A stretch of 64,000 nt of DNA from Aculops lycopersici (GCA_015350385.1 WNKI01000001.1:6830655-6894654), one strand, 5' to 3'. Counted from the stretch's first letter, positions 22,516-34,149 are shown. Numbers and translations: made by a program. The notes: generated from the sequence alone by a model not told the origin.

Positions 22516-24524
22516 AAACGAGACGCCTCGCAGTGCCATATACTCATGTCCACACGCGAAGTGGAGACAATCTCCACTTGTTGCAGTTTGCGATTTGGCC
22601 CACTACCGTCACTAAGTCAGTCCGTCGATCTGTTGGTTTGTATTATCGATCAGGTGACTGAGTTGCAGACTGAGTTGTATCCTGTCACCAATCGAGGCTA
22701 GAAATAAACATAGTAGCGACCACGACGACGACATTAACAACAACTACAGCAACAAGTGGCAACAGCGGCTGTCGCCTCTATGCGTAGGAGCTGCGCGCTT
22801 TTCGCTGATGATGTCGCTTTGTTTTGATGATGATGAGTAGCGGCAGTGATGGTCTCACTCACTCTAAACGGTAGACTACCATCTAGCTCATCAGCAGCGA
22901 TACGCATTAAAATCTAAAGAGAGCAACATGGGGACTGCAGAAAGTTTGAGTATTTTGTAGCTGAGCGCTATGGCCGACCACAAGTTGCAACTCGCAAGTG
23001 TGTATGAAACATTCACGGCCAACGCGAAGCTGTTAAGTGGCAGTTTCTATATCAATTTCAATTGCGGTTTCAGCTTCTCTTTCAGTGGAAGGGGGAACTC
23101 TGCGTAAAGCACCTAAACAACAACAACCACGACGATAATAATCGTTTATCGTTGCGGTCTGTATTCCAATTGAACACTAACTGACGACAACAAGATTACA
23201 CTTGTTGACATTCCCCCAACAGCGTTGGCGCCTGTTGCTAGCGAGCACCGCCACAACAATTGACGAAGCCACCGCTTTCTCTCGCTATCCGCTTAGTCAA
23301 TTTCGCCAAGATAATCTCTTTGATCATTTATCTTGTCGCTGCGGTCAACTCAGAACCGGAGATCAATTGGGTGGCCTTTGTCTGCCAATAGCATTGGTAG
23401 ACAGGGAACAGGCAGGCAGGCATGTTTTTGTACATGCTTATGTAACTTTCGTGATATTCCTTTAAAACTGGTCCCTTCTCGAGGCGGCGAGGGCGACAGC
23501 GACTGCGGGAGAAGCTAAACTTACTTAGAATTTCATGGGCTTGTAGATATTTTGCGCAGACTGCCGCAAACGCACCTGTTAGCCTCTTCACCTGCACGAT
23601 CGACTACCGGCGACGACGACACTTATAACGAGATGTCACAGTGACTTCTCACGAGCAGATCAATGCACAGAACACAAGTTGCACACGTAGGACGCTTCGT
23701 CGGACTATCTACTCGAAGTGGCGACTGGGGAGAGAAAGCCATTCGCGTCCACTTCTATGAGATGCCTGTGCAACAAAATGGCCTCTCCATGTCAGTTTGG
23801 TTAGGTAAATATGGAGGGGGTGGAAAGGCAAAATGCCCGCTCGCTTTTTAGTCTGTGGCTACTTGTTGATCTAAAGCTGATACGTTGGTACACTGGCTGA
23901 CAGGTGAGCCGTGCTTCTGGCAATTTGCACAAGTTGACGTAAAGAGAGACAGAGACATATAAGTAGCTTCAACTTGAGGCATTGCAACATGCGCCATCGT
24001 TGCATGTTGGCTCTACCGAAATTCTCCCTCTTTATCCATACATGTTTCCAGTCAACTCCTCAGCTCTGGCGCATCCAGCCTCAATGTTAGCCATTCGGTC
24101 TAACTTCTCCTCTCTCTCTCCAGCTAACTAGCCGCTACCCATGATTTGGCATCGTATGTGACGGCGCGTTTAACTTTCAAAGTCCAATGAACAGCTAAAA
24201 TCACTCAGAACTCCACTATCCACCGTAACCACCGCCACTATCGAAACCATACAAGAGAAGGCGACGGGGGATATGAGGACAACGATGATGCAACAGCAAC
24301 CACCCTTATGGGCTGCTCATACAGGTAGGCATTAATGCAGGCTGGTCAGCGAGACTCTGCATGTTCGGATAATGCCAATCTAATGTAAGTGTGCAGGACT
24401 CTTTTCTGTCTCGCTCGAATTGAACGAGTTTGACCAGAATGGCCAGGCGCTCTTTTGCTCATTTGAAAGAATCAACGAACGAATGTTTAAACAGTCAACA
24501 ACTCCGAGGCAATATCTACCATCG

Positions 24525-24526
<2 letters not shown>

Positions 24527-24604
<78 letters not shown>

Positions 24605-24731
24605 GACGACGTACGTACGTACGTACGTACGTACGTACGTACGTACGTACGTACGTACGTACGTACGTACGTACGTACGTACGTACGTACGTACCGTTNN
24701 NNNNNNNNNNNNNNNNNNAGAGAGAGAGAGA
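24527..24731. repeat. (GA)n-(ACGT)n microsatellite block with assembly gap
   Basis: About 76 bp of GA repeat (to 24603) is followed by about 86 bp of the self-complementary tetranucleotide ACGT (24609-24694), a run of 20 N (24699-24718), and a second short AG run (24719-24731). The gap is almost certainly a collapsed or unreadable continuation of the repeat. Confidence 0.9.
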
Positions 24732-25709
24732 ACCACTACCTATACTCATGTTGCTTCTGCCTCAACTCTTGCCATGTTATCCCTCTCTGTCCAACCGTCT
24801 TTCGCCTGCTCTCCTTTCTCCAATTCTACCTTTCGCTTCAACAATTCCCTCAATGTAAGCATTCGCCACGATGCAAGCATATTATCCACCGTTCAAATGT
24901 GTATTAAAGCCCCCGACCCAATCAGCACATCTTCAATCATGCCCAATCTCTACACTTCTCAGCTTCTCTCTCCTTGCCTCTCTTTTTCTCTTCCCCTATC
25001 TTTATCACATCGCTTTGCAAAATCTACTCTACATCTCACCGAACTGATACAGGGTAACCAACTCTATGTTGTGTGATTTTGTTCTGTCACTACTTTAGAA
25101 AGAGTCAACAAAAAAATCCCTTTTTGGTCACTCTTTGTCTCTCTAGGCTCGTCCCTCATTCACTCGAATCCAATTGCCTGTGACATTTTTTCTCTCTTTC
25201 TCTATCCCTCGCTCGCTAACTCTCCTATGATTATCGTTGTCACCTTCATACGAGAATACGAACACAATCACGAGTTGATGGAAACATCCTATTCCATCTA
25301 GACTGTAATAACACTAAACGATGGTTTCAATTAGGTTGCTAAGCTGGATTTATGGCGATACCTATCAGGAATCGTATTCGCGAAGCACGCAGAATTTCCC
25401 TATTTTGCGAGCGAATCTTTTGGTAAAGCAAACAAGTGGATGAGTGCCACAAGTGACCAAACTAGCGACACCTAGTGTGCAAACACCATCACACAACAAA
25501 GTCCATCCTTGTTTTGCATCTCATCAAACATCAGTTGGCACTTTGTTTACTGGCCCAATTCTACTAGATCCTGAGGTTGGTTTTAGATTATTACGTAATT
25601 AAGCTCAGAAAATTTACCGGCGCTCATTCGGCTCATCTAACCACATCGAAATCACTACGATATGAACTACTAGCATCTCAATTTGACTTGACCATCGACC
25701 TGCCACAGA

Positions 25710-27341
25710 ATGGCTTGCCCACTTATCAGGCCAAGAACCTGGCTTGCTCGAAATCTTTCACATAATCTAACAAGAAACGCTTGGTCAACACAGAATCGGA
25801 GCTACGTAAGTATGATTGCCTTGAATGGACCTCAAATAGCGTTGTAATTTTAGATACTGACATTCATTCCACCATTGAAAACTCAGTCTATCGACAAAGC
25901 CTTTGATGACTTGAAGCACATACTGACAACCAGTGGCGCCAAATCATGTGATAGCAGCGAACAGAAGAAACCTACTGCAATAATTAGTAGATCCGAGTCT
26001 ATCCTGGAAACTGCTGCCCAAGATGCGTCCTCTTACAAGCACGAGAGGCCAGATATCTGCATTGTGCCTCGTGATACCAAGCAAATAAGCCAATGCGTCA
26101 ATTATTGTTACAGCAATGGCATTCCAATGGTTCCTGTTGGGGCTAGAACAGGACTCGAGGGTGGAATACATGCCACCAAAGGAGGTGTCAGTTTTGATCT
26201 ATCCGAGATGAAAGCTATCATACAAGTCAATGAAAACGATTTGGATTGTCACGTACAAGCTGGCCTCAGCTGGCGCGAATTGAACGATAGCATCAAAAGC
26301 ACCGGTCTCTGGTTTCCAGTTGACCCCGGAGCTAGCGCCTCGTTGGGTGGTATGTCATCTACATCAGCTTCGGGCACAAATGCTGTCAAGTTTGGCACGA
26401 TGCGAGAAAATGTTATTGGTCTAGAGATTGTAACCGGCGGTGGAAAAATCATCAAAACAGCTGGCAAAAAGACACGCTCAAAGAAAACTTCAGCTGGAAT
26501 CAACTTGACAAATCTATTTGTTGGATCTGAAGGTACTTTGGGTATCATTACATCAGTAAGACTTAAACTTCACGCCCTGCCAGCTTGCATGGCTGTGGCA
26601 ACCGTTGCTTTTCCAAACGTTGACAAGGCTGTTAGCTCTGTTGTTCAAGTTATGCAATGTGGACTGCCGATAGCCAGGATTGAGTTTCTCGACCAGCCAG
26701 GTGTCAATGCATGTTATCAGGATGCAAAACTGTCAAATCTTGACCCGACTCGCCCTATGTTATTTATAGAACTACACTCTCTAACACAAAGTGGAATCAA
26801 AGATCAAGTTGATCTTCTGGAGGAAATATTTGATAGCAACAAAGCTTCCAAGTTTAGCTGGTCATCGAAACTCGAGGAGAGAACTCAGCTTTGGAAGGCA
26901 AGGCATAATCTTCATTGGTCAATCTTAAAGACCAAACCTGGACACAAGAGCATAGACACTGATGTTTGTGTTCCCATATCAAAGTTTCCCGAAATGATCA
27001 AGAAGACGCACGATCTCATCAGAAGGTATAAATTGGACGCCCCAATCATGGGTCACGCTGGCGACGGAAACTTCCATTCAGTCATACTCTACGATCCAGA
27101 GATAGATGAAGAATTTAAAAAAGCCAAAGAGTTGGCTGTGGAAATGGGCAAAGTTGCAATAGAACTCGAGGGTACAGTGACTGGAGAACATGGAATAGGA
27201 AGGGGTAAGGTGGATTTAATGGAGGATCAATTTGATCCTGAAACCGTTGACACTATGTACCTAATCAAGCGAGCATTGGATCCAAAGAACCTCTTCAATC
27301 CTGGAAAAATGTTTAGAACAGAGCGCCTGAATAGACTGTAG
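25710..27341 (+). CDS. LDHD: D-lactate dehydrogenase (cytochrome), mitochondrial
   Basis: This FAD enzyme oxidises D-lactate to pyruvate and passes electrons to cytochrome c. My model is join(25710..25805, 25854..27341), 527 aa. The ATG at 25710 opens a 32-residue Arg/Ser/Asn-rich, acid-free leader (MACPLIRPRTWLARN...), a typical mitochondrial presequence. It is spliced in frame across a 48-bp GTAAGT...TTTTAG intron to the main exon, which has no usable ATG at its own start. The FAD-binding PCMH domain shows PVGARTGLEGG and VDPGASASLGGM, with NLFVGSEGTLGIIT. The C-terminal FAD-oxidase domain has the conserved GHAGDGNFH and GEHGIGRGK motifs. The length is close to animal LDHD. It is followed on the same strand by a small secreted protein gene, with no obvious functional link. 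Confidence 0.95.
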
Positions 27342-27604
27342 ACGAGTAGCTTGTTGCTATCGTCGCTTGACTGATCACCTTTCGACAGGTTAGGAAAGAG
27401 AATCTTCCCTATCTAGCGAGTCAGTCTTCTTTGTGATCAAAAATAGAACAATCCGAGGGGGCAAGTTCGACTGTGGTACGGATGACGTTTAGTTGCTCAG
27501 GATGTTTTAGTTGAACTGAAAATAGTGTAGACTCATTTTTATTATCCAACCCTGGAAACTTATACAGTCTTTTGTTTGGATATCTGTTGCACTTCATTTT
27601 ATTC

Positions 27605-27610
27605 AATAAA
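27605..27610 (+). terminator. Poly(A) signal AATAAA downstream of LDHD
   Basis: The first AATAAA on the coding strand after LDHD, about 264 nt beyond its stop and 70 nt before the next start codon. Confidence 0.45.
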
Positions 27611-27680
27611 GTGGTTGAATAAAATATATCTAAACAGTTTGTCTAGATATCTCATCGAAGGTGAGCAAAGACGATAATCA

Positions 27681-28430
27681 ATGATCACAATGGCAACTCT
27701 AATCAACTTGGTGTCATTTATCTCAGTGGCAACTATCCTTTTTTTGGCCAGCAAGCCAGAGGAGGTCTCGGCGATCAAGGCCACCAAAAAAGTTGATTAT
27801 GCCTTGAGGGATATCAAGGATAAATTGGACCTTTCCAAGTTAGACGTGACGAAGCTTGCTACAAAGTCCAGTAGAGAGTTGAAGAATGACTTCAAGGTTC
27901 TACTGACCGACATGAAACTCCGTCAGGTTCCTCTATCAAAAGATCGTAGCGAGAGGGCGTTGAGTAAGTTGTACGCTCAGGAGGAAGAGTTGAAGGAGCA
28001 GGTCGAGAAGGTAGAATCAGATTTGCGAAGAGTTACCTTGAATTCTGGTAAGAAAATCGATATCATGGAGTTGAAGTCCAAGCAGGAGATGGCCAAGAAT
28101 CCAAAGGCCTCAAAGCACCGGATGAGTTTGTTGACTCAGAAGAAGATCGACGAGTGGCAAAAGGAATACGATACCAAATCGAAGGAGCTGGAAATATTGC
28201 GAAACAAGATTGCAGACTTGAAGAATATTATCAACAACAAGGGCGACTACATTTCAGTTCCTAAGAACTTTGGCGTCTTTGATCCAGTCGAGCAAAGAGA
28301 ACGTGAGCGCGAGGTTTTGTTATTGGACCGTGAGAATATGGAAATGAGAAATGCGATCAACGATGAGTTAATCTCGGGCAAGGATCCCTCTAAGATGGAA
28401 TTACCTACTTGGATGGCCGACAATTGGTAA
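27681..28430 (+). CDS. Small secreted coiled-coil protein, unknown function
   Basis: A 249-aa frame that I do not recognise. The first ~28 residues form a signal peptide or signal anchor (MITMATLINLVSFISVATILFLAS, with a plausible cleavage near VSA). Most of the rest is highly charged, with heptad-like spacing typical of coiled coils (about residues 85-135 and 150-195). It has no cysteines after the leader and ends in a short Trp-containing tail (LPTWMADNW). The start is set by ATG at 27681, with a second in-frame ATG three codons later. It sits 340 bp after LDHD on the same strand and has no introns. It could be a lineage-specific secreted or structural protein. Codon use and length argue that it is real; the function is open. 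Confidence 0.7.
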   Translation: MITMATLINLVSFISVATILFLASKPEEVSAIKATKKVDYALRDIKDKLDLSKLDVTKLATKSSRELKNDFKVLLTDMKLRQVPLSKDRSERALSKLYAQEEELKEQVEKVESDLRRVTLNSGKKIDIMELKSKQEMAKNPKASKHRMSLLTQKKIDEWQKEYDTKSKELEILRNKIADLKNIINNKGDYISVPKNFGVFDPVEQREREREVLLLDRENMEMRNAINDELISGKDPSKMELPTWMADNW

Positions 28431-29899
28431 TTGTGTTTGAGCTTCGAGTTGAAACTATCAAAGCATGCAATACAATGTAGACGAAGCAAGAGATGAGTCC
28501 AAAGATTCTATTATGTCAAGTAGAACCTATAGCCTCCTTAAGGCTTAACTCGCTACTTGGAGGTTATTGATTGAGTCATTCCATCTATAATTATATATAT
28601 AAATGGTGCAACTCGCTAGTGACCATCATTAGTGAGAGTGAGTCGCAAGGAGCTCATCAGGGTCAAACAAACCAACCATCCTACCATCCTACCAACCAAC
28701 CAAAACCATCGACTTTGTCATTGTTGTGTAACTCAAAAGGAAAGGGGAAGGCGACATTAGAAGAGGCTCGCCCATCATTAGACTTGAACTTCCGGTTGCA
28801 ATGATGATACATCGTATGAAGCGGCAAGCAAACTAACAACATCAACCACTACATCTGACTTACCCTGTCCACCCCCGCGAGTACGATAAATAATAAACCA
28901 CTATCAACTCCTTCCCCATGAGTTCGCATGCTACTTCTTTTGGCCCCTCTCCACCTTCTTCATTTCCCTCCTCTTGAACTAGAAGAAGAACAAGAAGAAG
29001 GAGAACAATTCGCCAATGCCACCGACCGTTGCCCAAAACATCTTCGCAAGCCTGTACACTTCCGCTTCTACTTAGCAACAGGAATTACGCCACCCAAATA
29101 GTCGTCCCCTGGGCCTGGCTGACCAACTTCCTGTTTGCCAACAACTAGAACCATCTTGCTAACTCGCTCTCCTCCTACGATTTGCACCACCACTAACATC
29201 AACCAAGTCCACACAATATTGCGATAGTCTCGATACAAAATAACACATTTGATTTATGTGCATCAGCAGAGTTTGGCCTCGAAAACCCCTTGCGAGTGTT
29301 GCTTAAACGGAAGAAAGTTTTGCCACGAACATTAAGCTTATGCTCAACACAAATTTGCTCGACTAGACTCGACTCAACTAAACTAAACTTGCTTGTTCCT
29401 GATGAGACTGGCGCTCATTGGGATTCCGCTAGCACAGTTACTTATCTAATACGATACGATCCTATACAAAAAGTCACTCGCTCATTTGAGCCAGAAACTA
29501 GGCGCCGCCGACGACTGCTGCCATTGCCACTGCCATCGCAGATGAGGCGCTTGTCGCTATGCGCATTCTGAACTTGCAACCTCGGCGGTGAGTTAGTGTT
29601 CTAGCCTTTCTCTTGTGTATTATAACGGCTAATATTACGATGGGGCCTCATAATCTTCTCTAGAACTAAAGCTTTGGCCACTCGCTAGCAGTAACGGTCG
29701 AGCTTCTTTTAATGTACTCAAACTGAGAGCGCGCAGATGAGAATGGGATGTTTTCAACTCTTCGATGGAGCAGTTTATTTTTATTTACAATATTACATAA
29801 GAAAACAGACCATGTTTAGTCCTCAAGGAGTAAGGAACAACTTCTGCCGATTTTAACCAAGACCAAAACCAAGGCAACAGCAATAGCAAAGCCGGAGTT
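28431..29899. other. 1.5-kb intergenic region upstream of F-spondin
   Basis: No supported coding frame. There are short CAAC/ACCA-rich stretches near 28670-28700 and GAAGAA near 28980-29005. It probably contains the F-spondin promoter and 5' UTR. Confidence 0.5.
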
Positions 29900-32800
29900 A
29901 TGATCATGGCTTCAGTTGGTTTCAAGTTTACAACTATAGCCGTTAGCGGGCAGGTAGCTATCAACAGAATGTTACAAAAATCATCTATTCTGTCCATGAT
30001 GTTATTATTGATTGTCGTTCTCCTATCGAATGCTTCAATTTTAGAAATCTATTGCACAAACATCGATCATCTGCAAGAAACCCACAGGCATCGTTATCAT
30101 CATCATCATCATCACAGTCACAACCATCACCATCAAGCTGCTGCTTCTCATTCTTCTACTTTGAGGCGAGTTTCTAGTGATGATAGTAACATAAATCAGT
30201 CAAAAGAATATAGTGACGAGAGAACAAAAGAATTTGTTAACTCTAGATCCTCGAGAGACATTAAGTTTGTCCAATCTGATTCAATAGAAGGTAATCAATA
30301 TCTGAATGATCAACCGATGATTTTAGACCAATGTTGTGCTTGTGATGAGGCCAAATACGAGCTTGTCTTTGAGGGTCTTTGGTCGCGATACACTCATCCT
30401 GAGGAGTTTCCTGAAAACTATTGGCTTGCTCACTTTAGTGATATCATTGGCGCCAGTCACAACAACGAGTTTAGAATGTGGGCAAACAACTCACTGGCCA
30501 CCGAAGGGGTTAAGGAGTTAGCTGAAAATGGATCCACCAAGAAGCTTGAGTTTGAATTGAAGCAAGTGTCATCGAAAACACGAACAATTATCAAAGCGAG
30601 AGAGTTGAAATATCCAACTTTGAACACAAAGACCTCGGCTGTTTTTAGAACCGATCGTCAGCATCACCTGGTGTCCATGTTGTCAAAACTTGGACCGAGT
30701 CCCGACTGGATGGTTGGTGTCTCGGCTTTGGAGTTGTGCCAACAGGATTGCTCCTGGGTTTCGCAGAGGATAGTTAATTTGTACCTTTGGGATGCCGGCA
30801 CAGATTCGGGTACAAATTTTATGTCACCCGATATGCCCACAAAACCACAGGGGAGGATACATCCATTTAAGAAAATATCACAACAAGGCCACGCAACAAC
30901 CACCACCACAACCAACTCTCCGAGGCCCATGATAGATTACACAAATAACTATGACTCCTACTACAGTCAGCGCCCACCAAAATTAGACTTCCAAAACAAC
31001 TACGATGCGCTGCCAACTGGTGGTGGCGGTAGCGCCTCGAGCTTGGAGCAAACCCTCAGCTCGGATGCACCTAAACCATTTGCAAGATTAACAGTGACTA
31101 GACAGAGGATATATGAGAAATCCTGCAATGGTGAGCCCAATGGCAATGTATCAGGTGATTCGCTGCCCAACAATCCCAACCGAAGCCACATCCCTACCAA
31201 CAAACAGTATCCAGATCCGACGATGCCCCCCATAGCCGCTGACTGTCGCTTCACCGAGTGGTCGGATTGGTCATCCTGTAGCTCAACATGTGGTCGTGGC
31301 ATTAGAACTCGAACGCGAGCTTTCATAGATGAGAATGCTCAACAGGCCGGCTGTTCTCGGGTTGATTTGATTGAAAAGAAAATTTGCCTATCCGAATGCA
31401 TAGGCAACGCAACTTGCGTTACTGAAGATTGGACAGATTGGTCCAGGTGCTCGGTTAATTGCGGTCAAGGATATCGGCGAAGAACTAGGGCAATTATCGA
31501 GAGTAAGAGGCGAGCTTGTGACTCCGTAGAGTTGGCTCAGTTTGAACCCTGCAATGGAGCTCAGGAAAACTGTAGCAAGATCCCTAGTGAGTCCTTGAAT
31601 TGCGAATTAACTGAATGGTCTAGATGGTCAGATTGTTCCGTTGCTTGTGGTAAGTTTTCTCTTTCTGACTCTGAATTATGTCGCGTTCAAATAATACTCT
31701 TTCATCATTACTAACACGACTCCATATGAACCCAAATAATCAATTCAGGTAAGGGAACCAGGATAAGGACCCGGCAGTATACCAGAAAGGACAACATTGA
31801 AAGTTGCTCGGCCAAGTTGGTGCAAAAACAATCCTGCGTCGGAAGGCGAGAGTCATGCAGGCCGAATACTAGAGGTAAGTTGTTTTCAATCAGCTTTGCA
31901 CCACCATCACCTGCATGTCGGGAAGTTGTCCCATCACTAACCCTCGATGCTTTGCTCGCAAAAACATTCCTACCCCTGCTTGCTACTCTACCGCTATTAT
32001 CATTGCAATGTATATGTATATATATATATATACAAAAAATCTATCAAAGAGCTAAGAGAAACCTGCTTGAAAACCGCCGATACTGGCCCGTGTAAAGCTC
32101 GGCTAGAGAGGTGGCATTACGTTGCATCCCGTGCCATTTGCTCTAAGTTCATCTACGGCGGTTGCCTTGGGAATGCCAACAATTTCAACTCCTTTCAAGA
32201 ATGCGATAGGAGGTGTCGTTTACCTTTGAAGAATGAACCATCATCGTCATTATCATCATCTAAAACTTAATGATATGATATAACTAGATGAGAGGTGTAA
32301 CATAAATAAAAATCTGTCCCGTGCCAAATCTTACGCCTCTCAAACCGGAAGTAGCGCCAACAACCCCAAGCACGAACGTGCCAAGATCAAATCCCTACCT
32401 ACCTGTGATCGATTGCAAACTCAGCGCTTGGAGTCCCTGGTCCACCTGCTCGGCTTTGTGTGGTTTCGGACGCAAAACTAGAAGCCGTTACATTATTCAG
32501 ATGCCCCAAAATGGCGGCAAACAATGTGATAAAAAGTTATCTAGAACACAGAAGTGTAATGATCTGCCTCCGTGTCCTCTAGAGTACAATAACAATCAAC
32601 TAGCTGGCCAAACATTAATTCAAAACGGATCCCACCCCCTTAAGGATCTGATTGGAGGTCAACAAGGAGGCCAAAGGAACCATCATGGCAAGAGTTTCCA
32701 TACCACCACTACCACAACCACAGCCTCCAGTTCCATGCTAGACGACGAGGATGACAGTAAGTTCTCACGTTTGCGATTATCAGAGTCGGGAATTTTACAA

Positions 32801-33490
32801 CCGGCAAGCTTCAATGCTAATCTATCAATGATACGCGATAGTGTCGGCGGTGGTGGTGCCGGCTTGCTAAAGCCTGAGTTAGAGGTATTAGGTAGTTCAA
32901 GTTTTCACATTAGAAATGGTCATGTCTATTTAGATCCAATTGATGATTATACAGTAACCAATTGAAAGTCGGCAAAGCTTACTAAAAACCAATCTAACAA
33001 TGCGCTTGTAACAACTATTCTGCCTTGTTGCTCAACGTTAACAGACTTATAAAACATATCACCTTGTTTATTATAAATTAACTTATCCTATCTCATGACT
33101 TTCTCCGCAAAGCTTGATGAATACAATGCCTACTCTCTTGTTCTTCGCAACACGTGAATAAATCTCATCAATTCTTGGCTTAGACAACTCTCAAAAACTT
33201 TTCTGGAGTTGAAGTTCAGTTAGCCATCGATGATGACAACTGACGTATCTCATTCAAATCTGCCACCTCTTTTTGTCCAACATGTAGGTGATGATGGTGG
33301 GAAAGACAATCCCGAGGATGAGCCTTGCAGATATGGTGACTGGTCCAAATGGTCCGAATGCGAGGTTGTCTGTCAACCAGTCAAGAAAGGATCTACCAAA
33401 GTACGACAGAGAATTCCATTGGAGGGTCAAAACAAGCAGTGTAGAGTATTAGAGGAGTACTTCTATTGCGACCCAAATACATATTGCTAG
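29900..33490 (+). CDS. F-spondin-like extracellular matrix protein
   Basis: A secreted adhesion/axon-guidance-type protein. Long form, my model: join(29900..31649, 31749..31874, ~32352..32756, 33288..33490). The first exon has a signal sequence (hydrophobic SMMLLLIVVLLSNA, best preceded by the third in-frame ATG near 29969), a His-rich linker, and a Spondin_N domain (CCACDEAKYELVFEGLWS to YLWDAGTDSGTNF). Three thrombospondin type 1 repeats of the WSDWSSCSSTCGRG type follow; the third is split by a 99-bp intron at the CGK/GKGTR junction. A further TSR (WSPWSTCSALCGFGRKTRSR) lies in the next exon, and a final one (WSKWSECEVVC) is reached through a clean GTAAGT donor at 32757 and the acceptor at 33287. 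No reeler domain is present. The acceptor for the third coding exon is weak: AG at 32351 or at 32354 both give the right phase. A Kunitz exon is listed separately. Confidence 0.85.
32050..32270 (+). CDS. Alternative Kunitz-domain 3'-terminal exon of F-spondin
   Basis: This exon joins in frame (phase 1) to the donor at 31875. It encodes a BPTI/Kunitz domain with all six cysteines (CLKTADTGPC ... ICSKFIYGGC ... ECDRRC), then a Ser-rich tail and a stop at 32268-32270. AATAAA follows 35 nt later. No good donor lies between the last Kunitz cysteine and the stop, so the module cannot easily be joined to the downstream TSR exons. It looks like the end of a short isoform. Insect F-spondins are known to carry a Kunitz module together with TSRs. 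Confidence 0.7.
32305..32310 (+). terminator. Poly(A) signal AATAAA after the Kunitz exon
   Basis: The hexamer lies 35 nt after the Kunitz-exon stop and inside what must be an intron of the long isoform. It supports an intronic polyadenylation event. Confidence 0.55.
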
Positions 33491-34149
33491 CGACCAAATA
33501 AAGCAACTCCCAGTGCGGAGAACGCACATATTGTTAGCAATAGTCTCAATTGAAATTGCTTTACATCAAGTTTAGCATGGTAAGCCTCTCGCTCTCTCTT
33601 AGGACGTTCCTTGTATTTCCACATTCTTGCCTCTGGATCCCATCGGCGGATATAATAAAATCGATTGAATTGAGTGCCATCATAGTGATGATCTTCAAAT
33701 GGACGAAACTTCATCTCGCCCGGATCATCTTTGTTTAGTGTCTTGTAAACATGTTGGATGTGATTCATGCTAATAGGTTCTCCGGGTTGACTCCTAGGCG
33801 CGGGTCGCGATGTGGTGCTTGTGGGTTTAGATTTTGATTCTCCATAAAAAGAAACAGGGCCCGTCTCCCTGTCGTATATCCTTCGCTTTGAAGTATCACT
33901 TAATATTTCATAGGCCTCAGAGATCTCTTGAAATTTGATTGCGGCCGCCGGATTGTCCTTATTAGCATCGGGGTGATGAGTTTTCGCCTTGGTATAGTAG
34001 GCGGTTTTAATTTGATCAGCTGTGGCTGTCCTCCGTACGCCTAGAGTGTTGTAATAATCCTTTATTCGATTTGCATGTGTAATATGAATTTCTCTGATAC
34101 ACTGCGGACCAATAGTTAGTTTGGCTAGTTTAAACATAATGAAACTCAC
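33487..34149 (-). CDS. Mitochondrial J-domain protein, DNAJC30-like
   Basis: A 220-aa, single-exon co-chaperone. The N terminus is weakly amphipathic and basic (a possible mitochondrial leader). The J domain spans about residues 30-95, with DYYNTLGV, AAYYTKAK-type helix II, the catalytic HPD tripeptide (THHPDANKDN) and AYEILSDTSKRRIYD. A basic linker follows, and a single hydrophobic helix lies at the C terminus (LLLTICAFSALGVALFG). This order, short length and terminal membrane segment match DNAJC30, a mitochondrial inner-membrane protein linked to ATP synthase and complex I turnover. Other small J proteins remain possible. The start may be at either of two nearby Met codons (residues 1 and 5). 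Its stop codon overlaps the convergent F-spondin stop by sharing CTAG at 33487-33490. Confidence 0.75.
   Translation of the reverse strand: MSFIMFKLAKLTIGPQCIREIHITHANRIKDYYNTLGVRRTATADQIKTAYYTKAKTHHPDANKDNPAAAIKFQEISEAYEILSDTSKRRIYDRETGPVSFYGESKSKPTSTTSRPAPRSQPGEPISMNHIQHVYKTLNKDDPGEMKFRPFEDHHYDGTQFNRFYYIRRWDPEARMWKYKERPKREREAYHAKLDVKQFQLRLLLTICAFSALGVALFGR
33497..33502 (+). terminator. Poly(A) signal AATAAA for F-spondin inside the DNAJC30-like CDS
   Basis: It lies only 6 nt after the F-spondin stop and falls within the last codons of the convergent J-domain gene, so the two mRNAs must overlap at their 3' ends. Confidence 0.55.

Larger units (their letters stand above)
15586..25709. other. 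Ten-kb gene-poor interval with simple-sequence and palindromic DNA
   Basis: No frame here shows a conserved domain. The many open frames come from CAA/CAG, TTG and CTC triplet-rich sequence (for example around 16700-16800, 17413-17439 and 18158-18303). CT/GA-rich runs resembling GAGA-factor targets occur near 16030-16060 and 20520-20545. The discrete structures are listed separately: hairpin, concentric palindrome, foldback element, microsatellite block and gap. It separates two divergent genes and is most simply read as regulatory DNA, possibly with untranslated exons or ncRNA that I cannot define. Confidence 0.5.

Noticed and set aside
24272..24327. ATG with about 18 codons ending at a CAG|GTAGGC donor
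   Set aside because: No recognisable peptide and no in-phase acceptor leading to a conserved exon before LDHD.
24380..25076. Open frames running through the GA/ACGT repeat and N run
   Set aside because: They read simple repeats (RERERE, TYVRTYVR) and cross a gap; repeats without stops give spurious ORFs.
32321..32351. Independent start codon for the downstream TSR exon (a separate gene)
   Set aside because: The frame opens with GTG, and the DNA fits a phase-1 acceptor continuing F-spondin better than a new gene.
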